Positions 1 through 7,957 are shown, numbered from the stretch's first letter. The stretch is DNA of 32,486 nt from an uncultured Prevotellaceae bacterium (GCA_902800245.1 CADCDY010000024.1:1-32486); one strand, 5' to 3'. Translations and numbers: made by a program. The notes: a model not told the origin generated them from the sequence alone.

Positions 1-95
1 TGAAAAAGGATACTATTAACAAAATCGTTCAGATCATCATTACGATCCTGACGGCCATCAGCTCAACCATCCTCGTACAGAGCTGTAAGATGTAA
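1..95 (+). CDS. Smalltalk family small protein (first base of start codon outside window)
   Basis: The window opens at the second base of an ATG, so the 31-residue product is complete except for that one base. The protein begins MKKDTINKIVQ, continues with one hydrophobic helix (IIITILTAISSTILV, about residues 12-26) and ends in SCKM. A charged Lys-rich start, a single Ile/Thr-rich helix, and a Cys near the C-terminus match the tiny Bacteroides/Prevotella proteins named 'smalltalk'. Their function is not known to me; a membrane location is inferred from the helix. A strong hairpin terminator follows directly, so this is the last gene of a transcript entering from the left. The family call rests on recalled resemblance, not on a search. 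Confidence 0.72.
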   Translation, partial: KKDTINKIVQIIITILTAISSTILVQSCKM

Positions 96-133
96 GAGGC
101 AAGGGGCTTATTTGCAGTCGCAAATGAAATGAA

Positions 134-174
134 AAGAGGATGTGCCAAGTGTGACACATCCTCTTCTCTTTTTT
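134..174 (+). terminator. Rho-independent terminator after the smalltalk gene
   Basis: An 11-bp perfect stem (134-144 with 155-165, core AGAGGATGTG/CACATCCTCT) encloses a 10-nt loop and is followed by a T-rich run at 167-174. This is a clear plus-strand terminator. The phosphoglucomutase gene ends convergently at 187, and the A-run at 132-135 would give a short U-tail on the other strand, so the element may also serve that transcript. Confidence 0.85.
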
Positions 175-186
175 GTCGCTTATCAC

Positions 187-1932
187 TTAGAGGTTCAGGC
201 TCTTCTTGATAGCCTCAATCTTCTGCTCAGCAGCCTTCGAGCAGCGCTCGTAGTCAGCAGCACCAGCGAAGCTGGCATCCTTGACCTCCGTGTAGAACTT
301 AATCTTCGGCTCGGTACCAGAAGGACGGACGCTGACCTTCGTGCCATCCTCGCAGAACCACTGCAGCACGTTAGAGGTGTCAGGCATGTCGAGTTTCTCG
401 ACACTACCATCAGCCTTCTTGGCCTCGAGGCTCTTGAAGTCCTTAGCCAACACAATCTTCGAGCCACCCAGATCCTTCGGAGGATTAACGCGGAAGTCGG
501 TCATCATCTGCTTGATTTCATCGGCACCGCTCTTGCCCGGACGTACCACATTGATGGTTACCTCCTTCGAGAAGCCGTACTCCTTGTAGATGTTCATCAG
601 CAGGTCGTAGAGCGTCATACCATTGTCGCGAGCCCATGCGGCAATCTCACAGATCAGACAGATTGATGCGGGGGAGTCCTTATCGCGAACCTTGTCGTAA
701 GGCAGGAAGCCGAACGACTCCTCACCACCGCCGATGTACTTCTTCTTACCCTCGTTGACGCGAATCTCGTTGGCAATCCACTTGAAGCCGGTGTAGCAGT
801 CCTTGTACTCCACTTCGTTCTTCTGTGCAATCTTGGCAATCACCTCGGTGGTCACGATGGTCTTTACCAGGAACTCGTTGCCCTTCAGCTGGCCGAGCTT
901 CTTCTTGTTGGCGATGATGTACCACGAGAACATCATACATGTCTGGTTACCATTCAGTATCTCCCACTCTCCCTTCGAGTTGCGGCAGACGATGGCCAGA
1001 CGGTCAGCATCGGGGTCAGAAGCAATCACGAGGTCAGCATTGAGCTTGGTACCTAACTTCATACCCAAGGTCATAGCCTCAGCATTCTCCGGGTTGGGGC
1101 TGACAACCGTTGGGAAGTTGCCGTCGATGACCATCTGCTCGGGTACAACGTGGATGTTCTGGAAGCCCCAAGAGCGCAGAGCCATCGGGACGATTACGCG
1201 ACCTGTACCGTGCATGGGCGAATAGACGATGTTGAGGTCCTTCTGGCGCAGGATGACGTCCTGATCGACCATAGCCTCCTTGACAGCCTGGATGTAGTCC
1301 CAGTCCATCTCACCACCGATAGGAATGATGAGGTCCTTGTTGCCCTCGAACTTCACATCCTCGATCTTCACCTTGTTCACCTCGTCGATGATACCCTTGT
1401 CGTGCGGAGCCAGCACCTGTGCACCGTCGTCCCAGTAAGCCTTGTAGCCGTTGTACTCGCGTGGGTTGTGGGAAGCGGTGACGTTGACACCAGCCTGACA
1501 GCCGAGCTGACGGATGGCGAACGAAATCTCCGGCGTAGGACGCAGGCTCTCGAAGAGATACACCTTGATGCCGTTAGCCGAGAAGATGTCGGCAACGGTC
1601 TCAGCGAACATACGTCCGTTGTTGCGGCAGTCGTGACCTACAACGACGGCACTCTGCTTGCCAGGGAATGCCTTGTTGATGTAGTTGGCGAAACCCTGTG
1701 TAGCCATACCTACGATGTACTTGTTCATGCGGTTCGTACCAGCACCCATGATGCCGCGCAGACCGCCTGTACCGAACTCGAGGTTCTGATAGAAAGCGTC
1801 GATAAGATCCGACTTGTCGGGGTTGTCCAACATAGCCTGTACTTCCTTACGTGTCTCCTCGTCGAAGGCCGGAGAGAGCCATACTTTTGCCAATGCCTCG
1901 CACTGTGCAATTAACTGAGCGTTATTTTCCAT
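187..1932 (-). CDS. Phosphoglucomutase/phosphomannomutase (alpha-D-phosphohexomutase family)
   Basis: 581-residue cytoplasmic enzyme interconverting hexose 1- and 6-phosphates, feeding glycogen, nucleotide-sugar and cell-surface polysaccharide synthesis. All four family signatures are visible in order: TASHNP with phosphoserine Ser154 (residues 152-157), the Mg-binding DPDADR loop (306-311), the sugar-binding GEESFG loop (403-408) and the phosphate-binding RPSGTEPKIK near 536-545. The length fits the long PGM/PMM subfamily common in Bacteroidetes and Firmicutes. It starts at MENNAQ, 37 bases downstream of a TATCTTTG -7 box. Which hexose is preferred cannot be told from sequence, so no symbol is given. 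Monocistronic by context. Confidence 0.95.
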   Translation of the reverse strand: MENNAQLIAQCEALAKVWLSPAFDEETRKEVQAMLDNPDKSDLIDAFYQNLEFGTGGLRGIMGAGTNRMNKYIVGMATQGFANYINKAFPGKQSAVVVGHDCRNNGRMFAETVADIFSANGIKVYLFESLRPTPEISFAIRQLGCQAGVNVTASHNPREYNGYKAYWDDGAQVLAPHDKGIIDEVNKVKIEDVKFEGNKDLIIPIGGEMDWDYIQAVKEAMVDQDVILRQKDLNIVYSPMHGTGRVIVPMALRSWGFQNIHVVPEQMVIDGNFPTVVSPNPENAEAMTLGMKLGTKLNADLVIASDPDADRLAIVCRNSKGEWEILNGNQTCMMFSWYIIANKKKLGQLKGNEFLVKTIVTTEVIAKIAQKNEVEYKDCYTGFKWIANEIRVNEGKKKYIGGGEESFGFLPYDKVRDKDSPASICLICEIAAWARDNGMTLYDLLMNIYKEYGFSKEVTINVVRPGKSGADEIKQMMTDFRVNPPKDLGGSKIVLAKDFKSLEAKKADGSVEKLDMPDTSNVLQWFCEDGTKVSVRPSGTEPKIKFYTEVKDASFAGAADYERCSKAAEQKIEAIKKSLNL

Positions 1933-1969
1933 AATAATACAATTTGTTTTAGATTGGTTTTATAATACG

Positions 1970-1977
1970 CAAAGATA
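1970..1977 (-). promoter_or_regulatory. -7 element (TATCTTTG) of the phosphoglucomutase gene
   Basis: Read on the minus strand this is TATCTTTG, matching the Bacteroidetes TAnnTTTG -7 consensus, 37 bases before the start codon. No TTTG sits 19-21 bp upstream; the nearest TTTTG is only 12 bp away. Part of the box (TATC) lies inside an inverted repeat at 1974-2002. Confidence 0.65.
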
Positions 1978-2002
1978 CTGATTCTTTTTCAAAATCAGTA
2001 TC
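1974..2002. repeat. Perfect 10-bp inverted repeat overlapping the phosphoglucomutase promoter
   Basis: GATACTGATT (1974-1983) and AATCAGTATC (1993-2002) are exact inverted copies separated by 9 bases. The repeat lies 24 bases past the end of the TPR gene and overlaps four bases of the -7 box of the next gene. It could be a terminator for the TPR transcript (only TTT follows on the minus strand), an operator, or both. Confidence 0.7.
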
Positions 2003-2026
2003 ACTTGACGTATTTTTTTGCTTTTT

Positions 2027-3241
2027 TTAAGTATTCAGCGTCTTCAACACCCTGTCAATCTCATCAAAACGCTTCCCCATGTTCAAATTCAGGTAGATGC
2101 GGTAAAGTGCCGGAGCCCATCGTTTTTTGTCGTCCGGAGCCAGTTTCCGATAGGTTTCCATATAGGGCCGTGCATCCTGATACAGTTTGATGAGCTTGGC
2201 ATGATTCTTACGCGGTTCGTTTTCCTGTTCAACCTTCAAGGCCCTGTTCAAATAAACCGTTGCAAGATTATAATAAGCCTCAGGCATGCTGTCGTTGAGG
2301 GCAATAAGCCGCTCGCTGGTTTCCAGGCATTCGTCGTAGTAGCCGGCATTCAGCTGTGCCACAGACTGAGCCAAAAGGAAAAGCTGGTTGTCGGCATTTT
2401 TCTTCAGTCCCTGCTCCGTCAGTTTCAACACGTCGTCATACTGTCCATTATCCGTATAGTAGTCTGCCAGCCGTGGGAAGAAGTAAGGATGTTCAGGATA
2501 TTCGTCGTAGCCCAGATTCAACATAGCCACCAAGCCAGAATCATTTTGCTGCTGACTATATGCCTCACAAACATATTGCAACGTAAAATCCCGTTTGTCG
2601 GTATCATTCAGAGCCAACGTATGATAGCGCAACGTTTCCTCAGGCTGACGCAGCTTATAGCCACAGAATGTTGCCCAATAGGCAGCCTGCGCCATCAGCG
2701 AGTCGTTCTTCAGGTAGTCATAACCCTGAAAGAGCGGCTGGTAGGCAGCATCCAGGTAAGTGGACAAGAAACTGAAGGCATCGGCATACTGCGCCTTACG
2801 CACCTGAAAAGTTCCTCCATAATATAGGTTACGACGCAGGAGGTCAAGCTGGCGGGCGTGGTCAGAACGGTATTCCGGACGGACGCGTCCCTTCTTGTCC
2901 GGACGGGCATCCAGGGTGTCGAGCGTCTCTGCGATCTGGTAGAGTTTGCGGATAAGGCCAAAGAACTGTACCGTGTCGTACTTTTGCTTCAGGTAAAGTT
3001 TCTCGTTGGCGGCCTCATACTGTTTCATGACAGCCTCGTACCAGGTGTCGTAAATCTTGGGATTCTGCCTGTTGGCAGTATCCTTCGCCAACAGACCCGT
3101 CATCAGCTTCTCGGCTGAAACGAATTCCTTGTCCTTGCCGCTCTTGATATATGTCTTTGCCTGACTGATTTCCTTCTTCTGTGCCCCAACAGCGAGCACC
3201 ATCAGCAAACAGCAGGTTATGGCTATTATCCTTTTCATCAT
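2027..3241 (-). CDS. Secreted tetratricopeptide-repeat protein, function unknown
   Basis: 404 residues. A type I signal peptide is evident (MMKRIIAITCCLLMVLAVGA, likely cut before Gln21), so the protein is exported to the periplasm. The rest is alpha-helical with TPR-like spacing: clear repeat-like segments occur around EAYYNLATVYLNRALKVE and in the preceding ~34-residue blocks (residues ~220-345). No catalytic motif is seen, so a scaffold or binding role is the most that can be inferred. The start is a double ATG, and either Met is possible. It is separated from the upstream DUF4293 gene by a long-stem hairpin, so it may have its own promoter, but I see no good TAnnTTTG box in the 98-base gap. 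Confidence 0.8.
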   Translation of the reverse strand: MMKRIIAITCCLLMVLAVGAQKKEISQAKTYIKSGKDKEFVSAEKLMTGLLAKDTANRQNPKIYDTWYEAVMKQYEAANEKLYLKQKYDTVQFFGLIRKLYQIAETLDTLDARPDKKGRVRPEYRSDHARQLDLLRRNLYYGGTFQVRKAQYADAFSFLSTYLDAAYQPLFQGYDYLKNDSLMAQAAYWATFCGYKLRQPEETLRYHTLALNDTDKRDFTLQYVCEAYSQQQNDSGLVAMLNLGYDEYPEHPYFFPRLADYYTDNGQYDDVLKLTEQGLKKNADNQLFLLAQSVAQLNAGYYDECLETSERLIALNDSMPEAYYNLATVYLNRALKVEQENEPRKNHAKLIKLYQDARPYMETYRKLAPDDKKRWAPALYRIYLNLNMGKRFDEIDRVLKTLNT

Positions 3242-3278
3242 TTACACCTTATTATATTATAGAGAAGAAGACACAAAG

Positions 3279-3326
3279 AAGTGGGAAGCGTGCCTTATCA
3301 GAACGAGGTGGCCGTTTTTCCCACTT
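3279..3326 (-). terminator. Putative terminator after the bamD-rpoZ-DUF4293 operon
   Basis: A perfect 9-bp stem, AAGTGGGAA (3279-3287) with TTCCCACTT (3318-3326), encloses about 30 bases. On the minus strand the closing arm is followed by a pyrimidine-rich CTTTGTGTCTTCTTC stretch. It lies in the gap between the DUF4293 gene and the TPR gene. The loop is long, so termination is plausible rather than certain. Confidence 0.5.
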
Positions 3327-3339
3327 ATGCTTCTATTGT

Positions 3340-3690
3340 TCAACGTATCCTGTCGGCAGCACGTACCAGCTTCTCGTCGGCAAGTATCGCCCTGCGAGCC
3401 ATAAAGCAAAGAATGGCCGCAACCATCGGCAATGCCGCTGTCAGAGGCAGTTGTTCAGTGAGTTTCCCCTGATGGATGAGTACTGCCAGCACAATATACC
3501 ATATCAGGCATACAAATATGCTGCACAGGCAAAGGTTTGCCTGAACCTTACGGCGCTTGTAGAGGAAGATGGTATATAGGCTGATGGCCGATGCCAGTAT
3601 CTGGACGATGAACAACGGCCACGCCAGGAAGAACACCATCCCCAGAATGACTGCTACCAGCAGATACAGTGTTTGTATACGCTGTATCAT
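3340..3690 (-). CDS. DUF4293 family membrane protein
   Basis: 116 residues with four predicted membrane helices (about 7-24, 25-43, 54-72 and 83-99) and a basic C-terminus ending RAADRIR. The opening MIQRIQTLYLLVA is characteristic of DUF4293, an uncharacterised Bacteroidetes inner-membrane family. The protein seems short for the family: helix 1 runs almost straight into helix 2 where I would expect a longer loop. Its ATG overlaps the TGA of rpoZ by four bases (ATGA), which indicates translational coupling. It is the last gene of the bamD-rpoZ-DUF4293 operon. Function unknown. Confidence 0.82.
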   Translation of the reverse strand: MIQRIQTLYLLVAVILGMVFFLAWPLFIVQILASAISLYTIFLYKRRKVQANLCLCSIFVCLIWYIVLAVLIHQGKLTEQLPLTAALPMVAAILCFMARRAILADEKLVRAADRIR

Positions 3691-4046
3691 GACAGACGCT
3701 CTCCTTCAGAATTTGCAGACTGCTGAGAATCACGGGCAGGGTCGCGCCAGTAGATCTTACCCTCGACGAACTCCTGCGTAGCCAGCAGTGAGGGCTTGGG
3801 GAGTTTCTCGTAATAGCGTGAGATTTCTATCTGTTCACGATTCTCAAATACCTCCTCCAACGAGTCGTTATACGAAGCAAACTCAGCCAGTTTCTTGCTG
3901 AGGTCTTCCTTAATCTGTACGCTAATCTGGTTGGCGCGCTTGGCAATGATTGCCACACTCTCATAGATATTGCCTGTATCTTCGCAAAGATCCATGATGT
4001 TACGGGTCACGGTATTAACCGGTGCTTTTGATTTCTTGTAATCCAT
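3687..4046 (-). CDS. rpoZ: DNA-directed RNA polymerase omega subunit (Bacteroidetes type)
   Basis: 119 residues. The start MDYKKSKAPVNTVTRN followed by IYESVAIIAKRANQISVQIK matches the Bacteroidetes omega subunit; the ESVAIIAKRANQI segment (~residues 29-41) is the conserved Rpb6/omega helix contacting beta-prime. It is longer than the ~90-residue enteric omega, with a C-terminal extension (EISRYYEKLPKPSLLATQEFVEGKIYW) typical of this phylum. Omega aids assembly and stability of RNA polymerase. It lies 26 bases after bamD and overlaps the DUF4293 gene by four bases, an arrangement I recall as usual in Bacteroidales. Confidence 0.88.
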   Translation of the reverse strand: MDYKKSKAPVNTVTRNIMDLCEDTGNIYESVAIIAKRANQISVQIKEDLSKKLAEFASYNDSLEEVFENREQIEISRYYEKLPKPSLLATQEFVEGKIYWRDPARDSQQSANSEGERLS

Positions 4047-4072
4047 ATTCTATAATAAACTTTCTTATTTTA

Positions 4073-4900
4073 TCAATCTTTTGTTATCTTCTTGCATTTG
4101 GCAATAAACTTCTCAGCCGTCTTGCAGTTTTCCGACTCTGGGAATTCATTGAGGAATCCGTAACACTCGTCTTCTGCATCGCGGTAACGTTCCAGACGCT
4201 TTTCTTCAGAACTATTCTGAGCCAGTTCAAACTTACTCTTCATAATGAGCACCGAGAACTTCTCGCGCAACGACGTATAAGGATACGTCTTCAGTGCATT
4301 CTCTGCCGTAATGATGCACGACTCGTAGTTGGACTCCGTATTGGAATTGATATTGCCGAAATATCCTCCCAAATTGTAATAGAGTTCAGCAGACAAATAC
4401 TCCTTCATGACCAGATTGTCCTGCAGGATGAAAAGTCGCTTCTGAGCCTCCTCCCTTAATGACGACTCAGGGAAGTAGTCCATGAAATTCTGGTAGGCAT
4501 TAATGGCTCCTACCGTTGACGACTGGTCCAGACGGGGGTCAGGCATACTCTCGAAGAGCGACTGTCCCACATAGAACGATGCCTGCTCGGCAAAATCACC
4601 TTTCGGATAACTCTGGAAATATTTACGGAAGGTAGCACTTGCAGCCTCATAATCCCTATTGCAATATTGTGCCATAGCCAGCATATAGAGACTTTCCTGG
4701 GCATTCTGCCTACCCTTCTGTGCCGTCACCACCTCAGAGAGCAACGTGATGGCGTTGCCGAATTTTCCTTGTGCAAAACATTGTTTGGCATATTCATATT
4801 TAAAATCCCTGTCAGTAGACTTTAAAACGGTACTGAACTCAGACGCGCAACCTGTCGTCAGGAATGCCATACAAAGTGTTATGATGCTGTTTTTATTCAT
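4073..4900 (-). CDS. bamD: Outer-membrane protein assembly lipoprotein BamD
   Basis: 275 residues. The N-terminus MNKNSIITLCMAFLTTGC is a lipoprotein signal with Cys18 as lipidation site; Thr rather than the usual Leu occupies the -3 position. The mature part is TPR-rich: FKYEYAKQCFAQGKFGNAITLLSEV, a second repeat around MLAMAQYCNRDYEAASATFRKYFQSYPKG, and a third with FMDYFPESSLREEAQKRL. The SYPKGDFAEQASFYVGQSL block is typical of BamD/ComL. As part of the BAM complex it would help insert beta-barrel proteins such as the porin encoded nearby. First gene of an operon with rpoZ, preceded by a strong promoter that diverges from that of uvrB. Confidence 0.9.
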   Translation of the reverse strand: MNKNSIITLCMAFLTTGCASEFSTVLKSTDRDFKYEYAKQCFAQGKFGNAITLLSEVVTAQKGRQNAQESLYMLAMAQYCNRDYEAASATFRKYFQSYPKGDFAEQASFYVGQSLFESMPDPRLDQSSTVGAINAYQNFMDYFPESSLREEAQKRLFILQDNLVMKEYLSAELYYNLGGYFGNINSNTESNYESCIITAENALKTYPYTSLREKFSVLIMKSKFELAQNSSEEKRLERYRDAEDECYGFLNEFPESENCKTAEKFIAKCKKITKD

Positions 4901-4919
4901 CTCTTTCGATTTTGACGTG

Positions 4920-4950
4920 CAAAATTACGCATTTTCCTGCGAAAACCAAA
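4920..4950 (-). promoter_or_regulatory. bamD operon promoter
   Basis: On the minus strand the sequence reads TTTG (4947-4950), 19 bp, TAATTTTG (4920-4927), a very good match to the Bacteroidetes -33/-7 consensus. The -7 box ends 19 bases before the bamD ATG. Confidence 0.8.
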
Positions 4951-5001
4951 GGTTTTTTGATAAAAATTAGGGATTTAGGCTGTTTATTAGGAAATATTTC
5001 G

Positions 5002-5009
5002 TAATTTTG
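5002..5009 (+). promoter_or_regulatory. -7 element (TAATTTTG) of uvrB
   Basis: TAATTTTG matches TAnnTTTG and ends only seven bases before the uvrB ATG, so the transcript should have a leader of only a few bases. No good TTTG is present 19-21 bp upstream. It lies back to back with the bamD promoter in a 116-base gap. Confidence 0.68.
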
Positions 5010-5016
5010 CACCATT

Positions 5017-7041
5017 ATGGACTTCCATTTAACATCAAAATACAAACCGACAGGCGACCAGCCCGAAGCTATCCGCCAATTGACGGACGGTTTGGAACGT
5101 GGCGACCAGGCACAGGTGTTGCTGGGTGTCACGGGTTCTGGTAAGACTTTTACTATTGCCAATGTCATTGCCAACGCTGGAAGACCTACGCTCATCCTGA
5201 GCCACAACAAGACGCTGGCAGCCCAGTTATACGAAGAGATGAAGGGCTTTTTCCCAGACAATGCGGTGGAGTATTATGTCAGTTATTATGACTATTACCA
5301 GCCAGAAGCCTATCTGCCGACAACAGATACATACATAGAAAAAGACCTGTCCATCAATGACGAAATAGACCGCCTTCGTCTGCGAGCAGTAAGTAACTTA
5401 ATGTCAGGGAGGAAGGACGTTATCGTTGTATCTTCTATTTCATGTATTTACGGCATGGGGAGTCCAGTGGCATTGAACGAAAACATCATTGAAATTCATC
5501 GCGGACAAATCATCGACCGCAATGTTTTGTTAAGAAAATTAGTCGCTGCCTTATACGTCCGTAACGACATTGAACTGAAGCGTGGCAACTTCCGCGTGAA
5601 AGGTGATACCGTTGACATCGCCATTCCCTACAGTGAGGCCATTTTGAGGGTCACATTCTGGGATGATGAGATAGATGCCATTGAGGAACTGGATGCCTAC
5701 ACCATGTTACGAATGTCCTCTTTCGACGAATACAAGCTTTATCCTGCCAATCTCTTTATGACGACAGAGGAACAGACCAACATCGCCATCCGTCATATTC
5801 AGGACGACCTGGTGAAGCAGATAGCCTTCTTCGAGGAACTGGGCGACAACATCAAGGCCCAGCGTATCAAGGAACGCGTAGAATACGACATGGAGATGAT
5901 TAAGGAACTGGGCCATTGTTCAGGCATTGAGAACTATTCGCGCTATTTCGATGGACGCGAGGCTGGCGAGCGCCCCTACTGTCTGCTGGACTTCTTTCCT
6001 GACGATTTCCTGATGGTCATCGACGAGAGCCACGTCTCCGTACCCCAGATTGGCGGCATGTATGGTGGCGACAGGGCTCGCAAGACAAATCTCGTAGAAT
6101 ATGGATTCCGTCTTCCAGCGGCTTTCGACAACCGTCCGCTGACCTTTGACGAATTCAAGCAACTGACCCATCAAATCATCTATGTCTCAGCCACCCCTGC
6201 TGATTATGAACTGAATGAGGCCGAGGGTGTCGTCGTCGAACAGCTTATCCGCCCCACTGGACTGTTAGACCCAGAGATTGAGGTGCGTCCCACAGAAAAC
6301 CAGATTGACGACCTGATGGAGGAAATCCAGCAACGCATCAGCCGTAAGGAGCGTACATTGGTGACTACACTGACCAAGCGCATGGCAGAGGAACTGTCGG
6401 AATACCTGTTGAACCACGGTGTGCAGACAGCCTACATCCACAGCGAGGTGACAACATTGGACCGCGTAAAAATTCTCGAGAACCTGCGCAACGGCACTTA
6501 CGATGTGCTGGTGGGTGTAAACCTGCTACGCGAGGGTCTCGACCTGCCAGAAGTATCGCTGGTGGCCATTCTCGATGCGGATAAAGAGGGATTCCTGCGC
6601 TCACACCGCAGTCTGACACAGACGGCTGGCCGTGCTGCACGAAACGTCAATGGCAAGGTCATCATGTATGCCGATACCATCACGGCCTCCATGCAGCTCA
6701 CCATCGACGAGACCCTGCGCCGACGTACCAAGCAACTGAAATACAACGAAGAGCACGGCATCACACCTACGCAAATCAAGAAGGCGCTGAGCGTCTCGTT
6801 GACGACGGGAGACTCCAGCGATGCCAAAGAGTTGCAACGTGCCTCGTTTGGTATTGAAGGCGCTCAGGCTGCCTTTGCTGCCGATCCCATCATCGAGCGC
6901 ATGACGCGTCCTCAGTTGGAAAAGAGCATTGCCGAGACTACTCGTCTGATGAAAGATGCTGCCAAGAAACTCGATTTCCTACAGGCTGCACAATATCGCG
7001 ATGAGATCATCCGACTGCAAAAGGAGTTGGAGCTTAAATAA
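5017..7041 (+). CDS. uvrB: Excinuclease ABC subunit UvrB
   Basis: 674-residue helicase-like subunit of nucleotide excision repair, which verifies DNA damage after loading by UvrA and recruits UvrC. Seen: KPTGDQPEAI near the start, Walker A GVTGSGKT (37-44), the damage-probing beta-hairpin around YYDYYQPEAYLPTTDTYIE (90-108), Walker B-type DESHVS from residue 336, helicase motifs VGVNLLREGLDLPEVSLV and QTAGRAARN, and a C-terminal UVR motif (KKLDFLQAAQYRDEIIRLQ) that binds UvrC. Length is normal. The start MDFHLTSKYKPTGDQP aligns with other UvrB N-termini and is the only sensible one, although it follows its promoter almost directly. Monocistronic; an inverted repeat spans its stop codon. Confidence 0.98.
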   Translation: MDFHLTSKYKPTGDQPEAIRQLTDGLERGDQAQVLLGVTGSGKTFTIANVIANAGRPTLILSHNKTLAAQLYEEMKGFFPDNAVEYYVSYYDYYQPEAYLPTTDTYIEKDLSINDEIDRLRLRAVSNLMSGRKDVIVVSSISCIYGMGSPVALNENIIEIHRGQIIDRNVLLRKLVAALYVRNDIELKRGNFRVKGDTVDIAIPYSEAILRVTFWDDEIDAIEELDAYTMLRMSSFDEYKLYPANLFMTTEEQTNIAIRHIQDDLVKQIAFFEELGDNIKAQRIKERVEYDMEMIKELGHCSGIENYSRYFDGREAGERPYCLLDFFPDDFLMVIDESHVSVPQIGGMYGGDRARKTNLVEYGFRLPAAFDNRPLTFDEFKQLTHQIIYVSATPADYELNEAEGVVVEQLIRPTGLLDPEIEVRPTENQIDDLMEEIQQRISRKERTLVTTLTKRMAEELSEYLLNHGVQTAYIHSEVTTLDRVKILENLRNGTYDVLVGVNLLREGLDLPEVSLVAILDADKEGFLRSHRSLTQTAGRAARNVNGKVIMYADTITASMQLTIDETLRRRTKQLKYNEEHGITPTQIKKALSVSLTTGDSSDAKELQRASFGIEGAQAAFAADPIIERMTRPQLEKSIAETTRLMKDAAKKLDFLQAAQYRDEIIRLQKELELK

Positions 7042-7070
7042 GTTCTGCAACAGGAATCAGAACTTAAATA
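7036..7070 (+). terminator. Inverted repeat spanning the uvrB stop codon
   Basis: A perfect 6-bp stem GTTCTG (7042-7047)/CAGAAC (7058-7063) with a 10-base loop extends outward, through CTTAAATAA repeated on each side, to a ~14-bp imperfect stem (two mismatches). No T-run follows, so it is a weak terminator candidate or a 3'-end stabilising hairpin. Confidence 0.4.
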
Positions 7071-7136
7071 AATTTAAAATAGAGGATGAAAGTTTAAAAA
7101 CAGCCCTTTTTCTGTCCGATTGACAATTATTATTCG

Positions 7137-7144
7137 TACTTTTG
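7137..7144 (+). promoter_or_regulatory. -7 element (TACTTTTG) of the DUF4468-porin run
   Basis: TACTTTTG fits TAnnTTTG, 28 bases before the ATG at 7173. The -33 region is weak: only TCTG at 7111-7114, 22 bp away. This is the only promoter-like site I see ahead of the DUF4468, 55-residue, porin, HD and menA genes. Confidence 0.65.
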
Positions 7145-7172
7145 CACGAAAATAGACAAAAACGACAAGATT

Positions 7173-7793
7173 ATGAAAAAGTTACTGATGATATTGCTGG
7201 CCGTTATACCCGTCAGCATGCGGGCACAAGAGAACGCTTGGGAGCTGCCCGAATTTCAAGAGATGGATACCGTAAAGGTTGAAAAAGATAATCCTAACGC
7301 GAAGTATCTCCGCGGTGCCGTCCCTGTGGTAGACGGAAAGGTCGTATTCACCAAGACCATCAAGGCTCCAGGAAAAAGTGCCACCCAGATTTATGACATT
7401 CTGCACAACTACATCGACAGGATGACCAAGGCTTCGAACCAGATACATAGCCTGTTTGTCGTCGAAGATACAGAAAATCACAAAATCGGAGCCAGCTTTG
7501 AAGAATGGCTGATATTTAAGAAGTCAGCACTCATGCTCGACCAGACCCGTCTGTATTATGTCATTGAGGTCAATTGCAAGGACGGCGAGGCAGAGGTCTC
7601 TTTCAAACACATCCACTATCTTTACGACGAGAATCGCAAACCTCAGAAGCTCAGAGCTGAAGAGTGGATTACCGACGACGTGGCTGTGAACAAGAAGAAC
7701 ACGAAGCTTTATCCTTTCATGGGCAAGTTCCGTCGTAAGACCATCGACCGCAAGGATTTCATATTTAACAAATTCGAATCACTGCTGAAATGA
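7173..7793 (+). CDS. DUF4468 domain protein, exported
   Basis: 206 residues with a type I signal peptide (MKKLLMILLAVIPVSMRA, cut before QEN). The core (residues ~50-135: VFTKTIKAPGKSATQIYDIL ... FEEWLIFKKSALMLDQTRLYYVIEV) has the pattern of DUF4468, a Bacteroidetes periplasmic/outer-envelope family with a predicted alpha+beta, TBP-like fold and unknown function. The end KLYPFMGKFRRKTIDRKDFIF is basic. The TGA stop overlaps the ATG of the next small gene (ATGA), so the two are probably translationally coupled, and the porin follows in the same way. A role alongside the porin is an inference from this coupling only. Confidence 0.78.
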   Translation: MKKLLMILLAVIPVSMRAQENAWELPEFQEMDTVKVEKDNPNAKYLRGAVPVVDGKVVFTKTIKAPGKSATQIYDILHNYIDRMTKASNQIHSLFVVEDTENHKIGASFEEWLIFKKSALMLDQTRLYYVIEVNCKDGEAEVSFKHIHYLYDENRKPQKLRAEEWITDDVAVNKKNTKLYPFMGKFRRKTIDRKDFIFNKFESLLK

Positions 7794-7957
7794 ACACTAC
7801 CGTAATACGCAATTGGCTGAACATCATCTTCATGTTGGGAGCCATCGTAGGACTCATCTTCTACTTTACACACCATAAGGAGACTGGCATCTACATCATC
7901 CTCATCTCTATGGTTGTCAAGTTTGCAGAGGCCTCATTGCGCATGTTTAAAGTATGA
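7790..7957 (+). CDS. 55-residue two-helix membrane protein, unknown function
   Basis: A small gene held between two ATGA overlaps: its ATG overlaps the stop of the DUF4468 gene and its TGA overlaps the porin ATG. The product starts MNTTVIRNWLNIIFMLGAIV and has two hydrophobic helices (about 10-27 and 33-48) with a short charged turn (HHKETG), ending SLRMFKV. Both overlaps being four bases strongly suggests a real, translationally coupled gene rather than spacer. I do not recognise a named family. It would sit in the inner membrane and could serve export or assembly of its neighbours, but that is conjecture. Confidence 0.75.
   Translation: MNTTVIRNWLNIIFMLGAIVGLIFYFTHHKETGIYIILISMVVKFAEASLRMFKV

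Noticed and set aside
1150-1914. 254-codon plus-strand frame within the phosphoglucomutase gene
   Set aside because: Shadow frame caused by codon bias of the real minus-strand gene; no family-like features.
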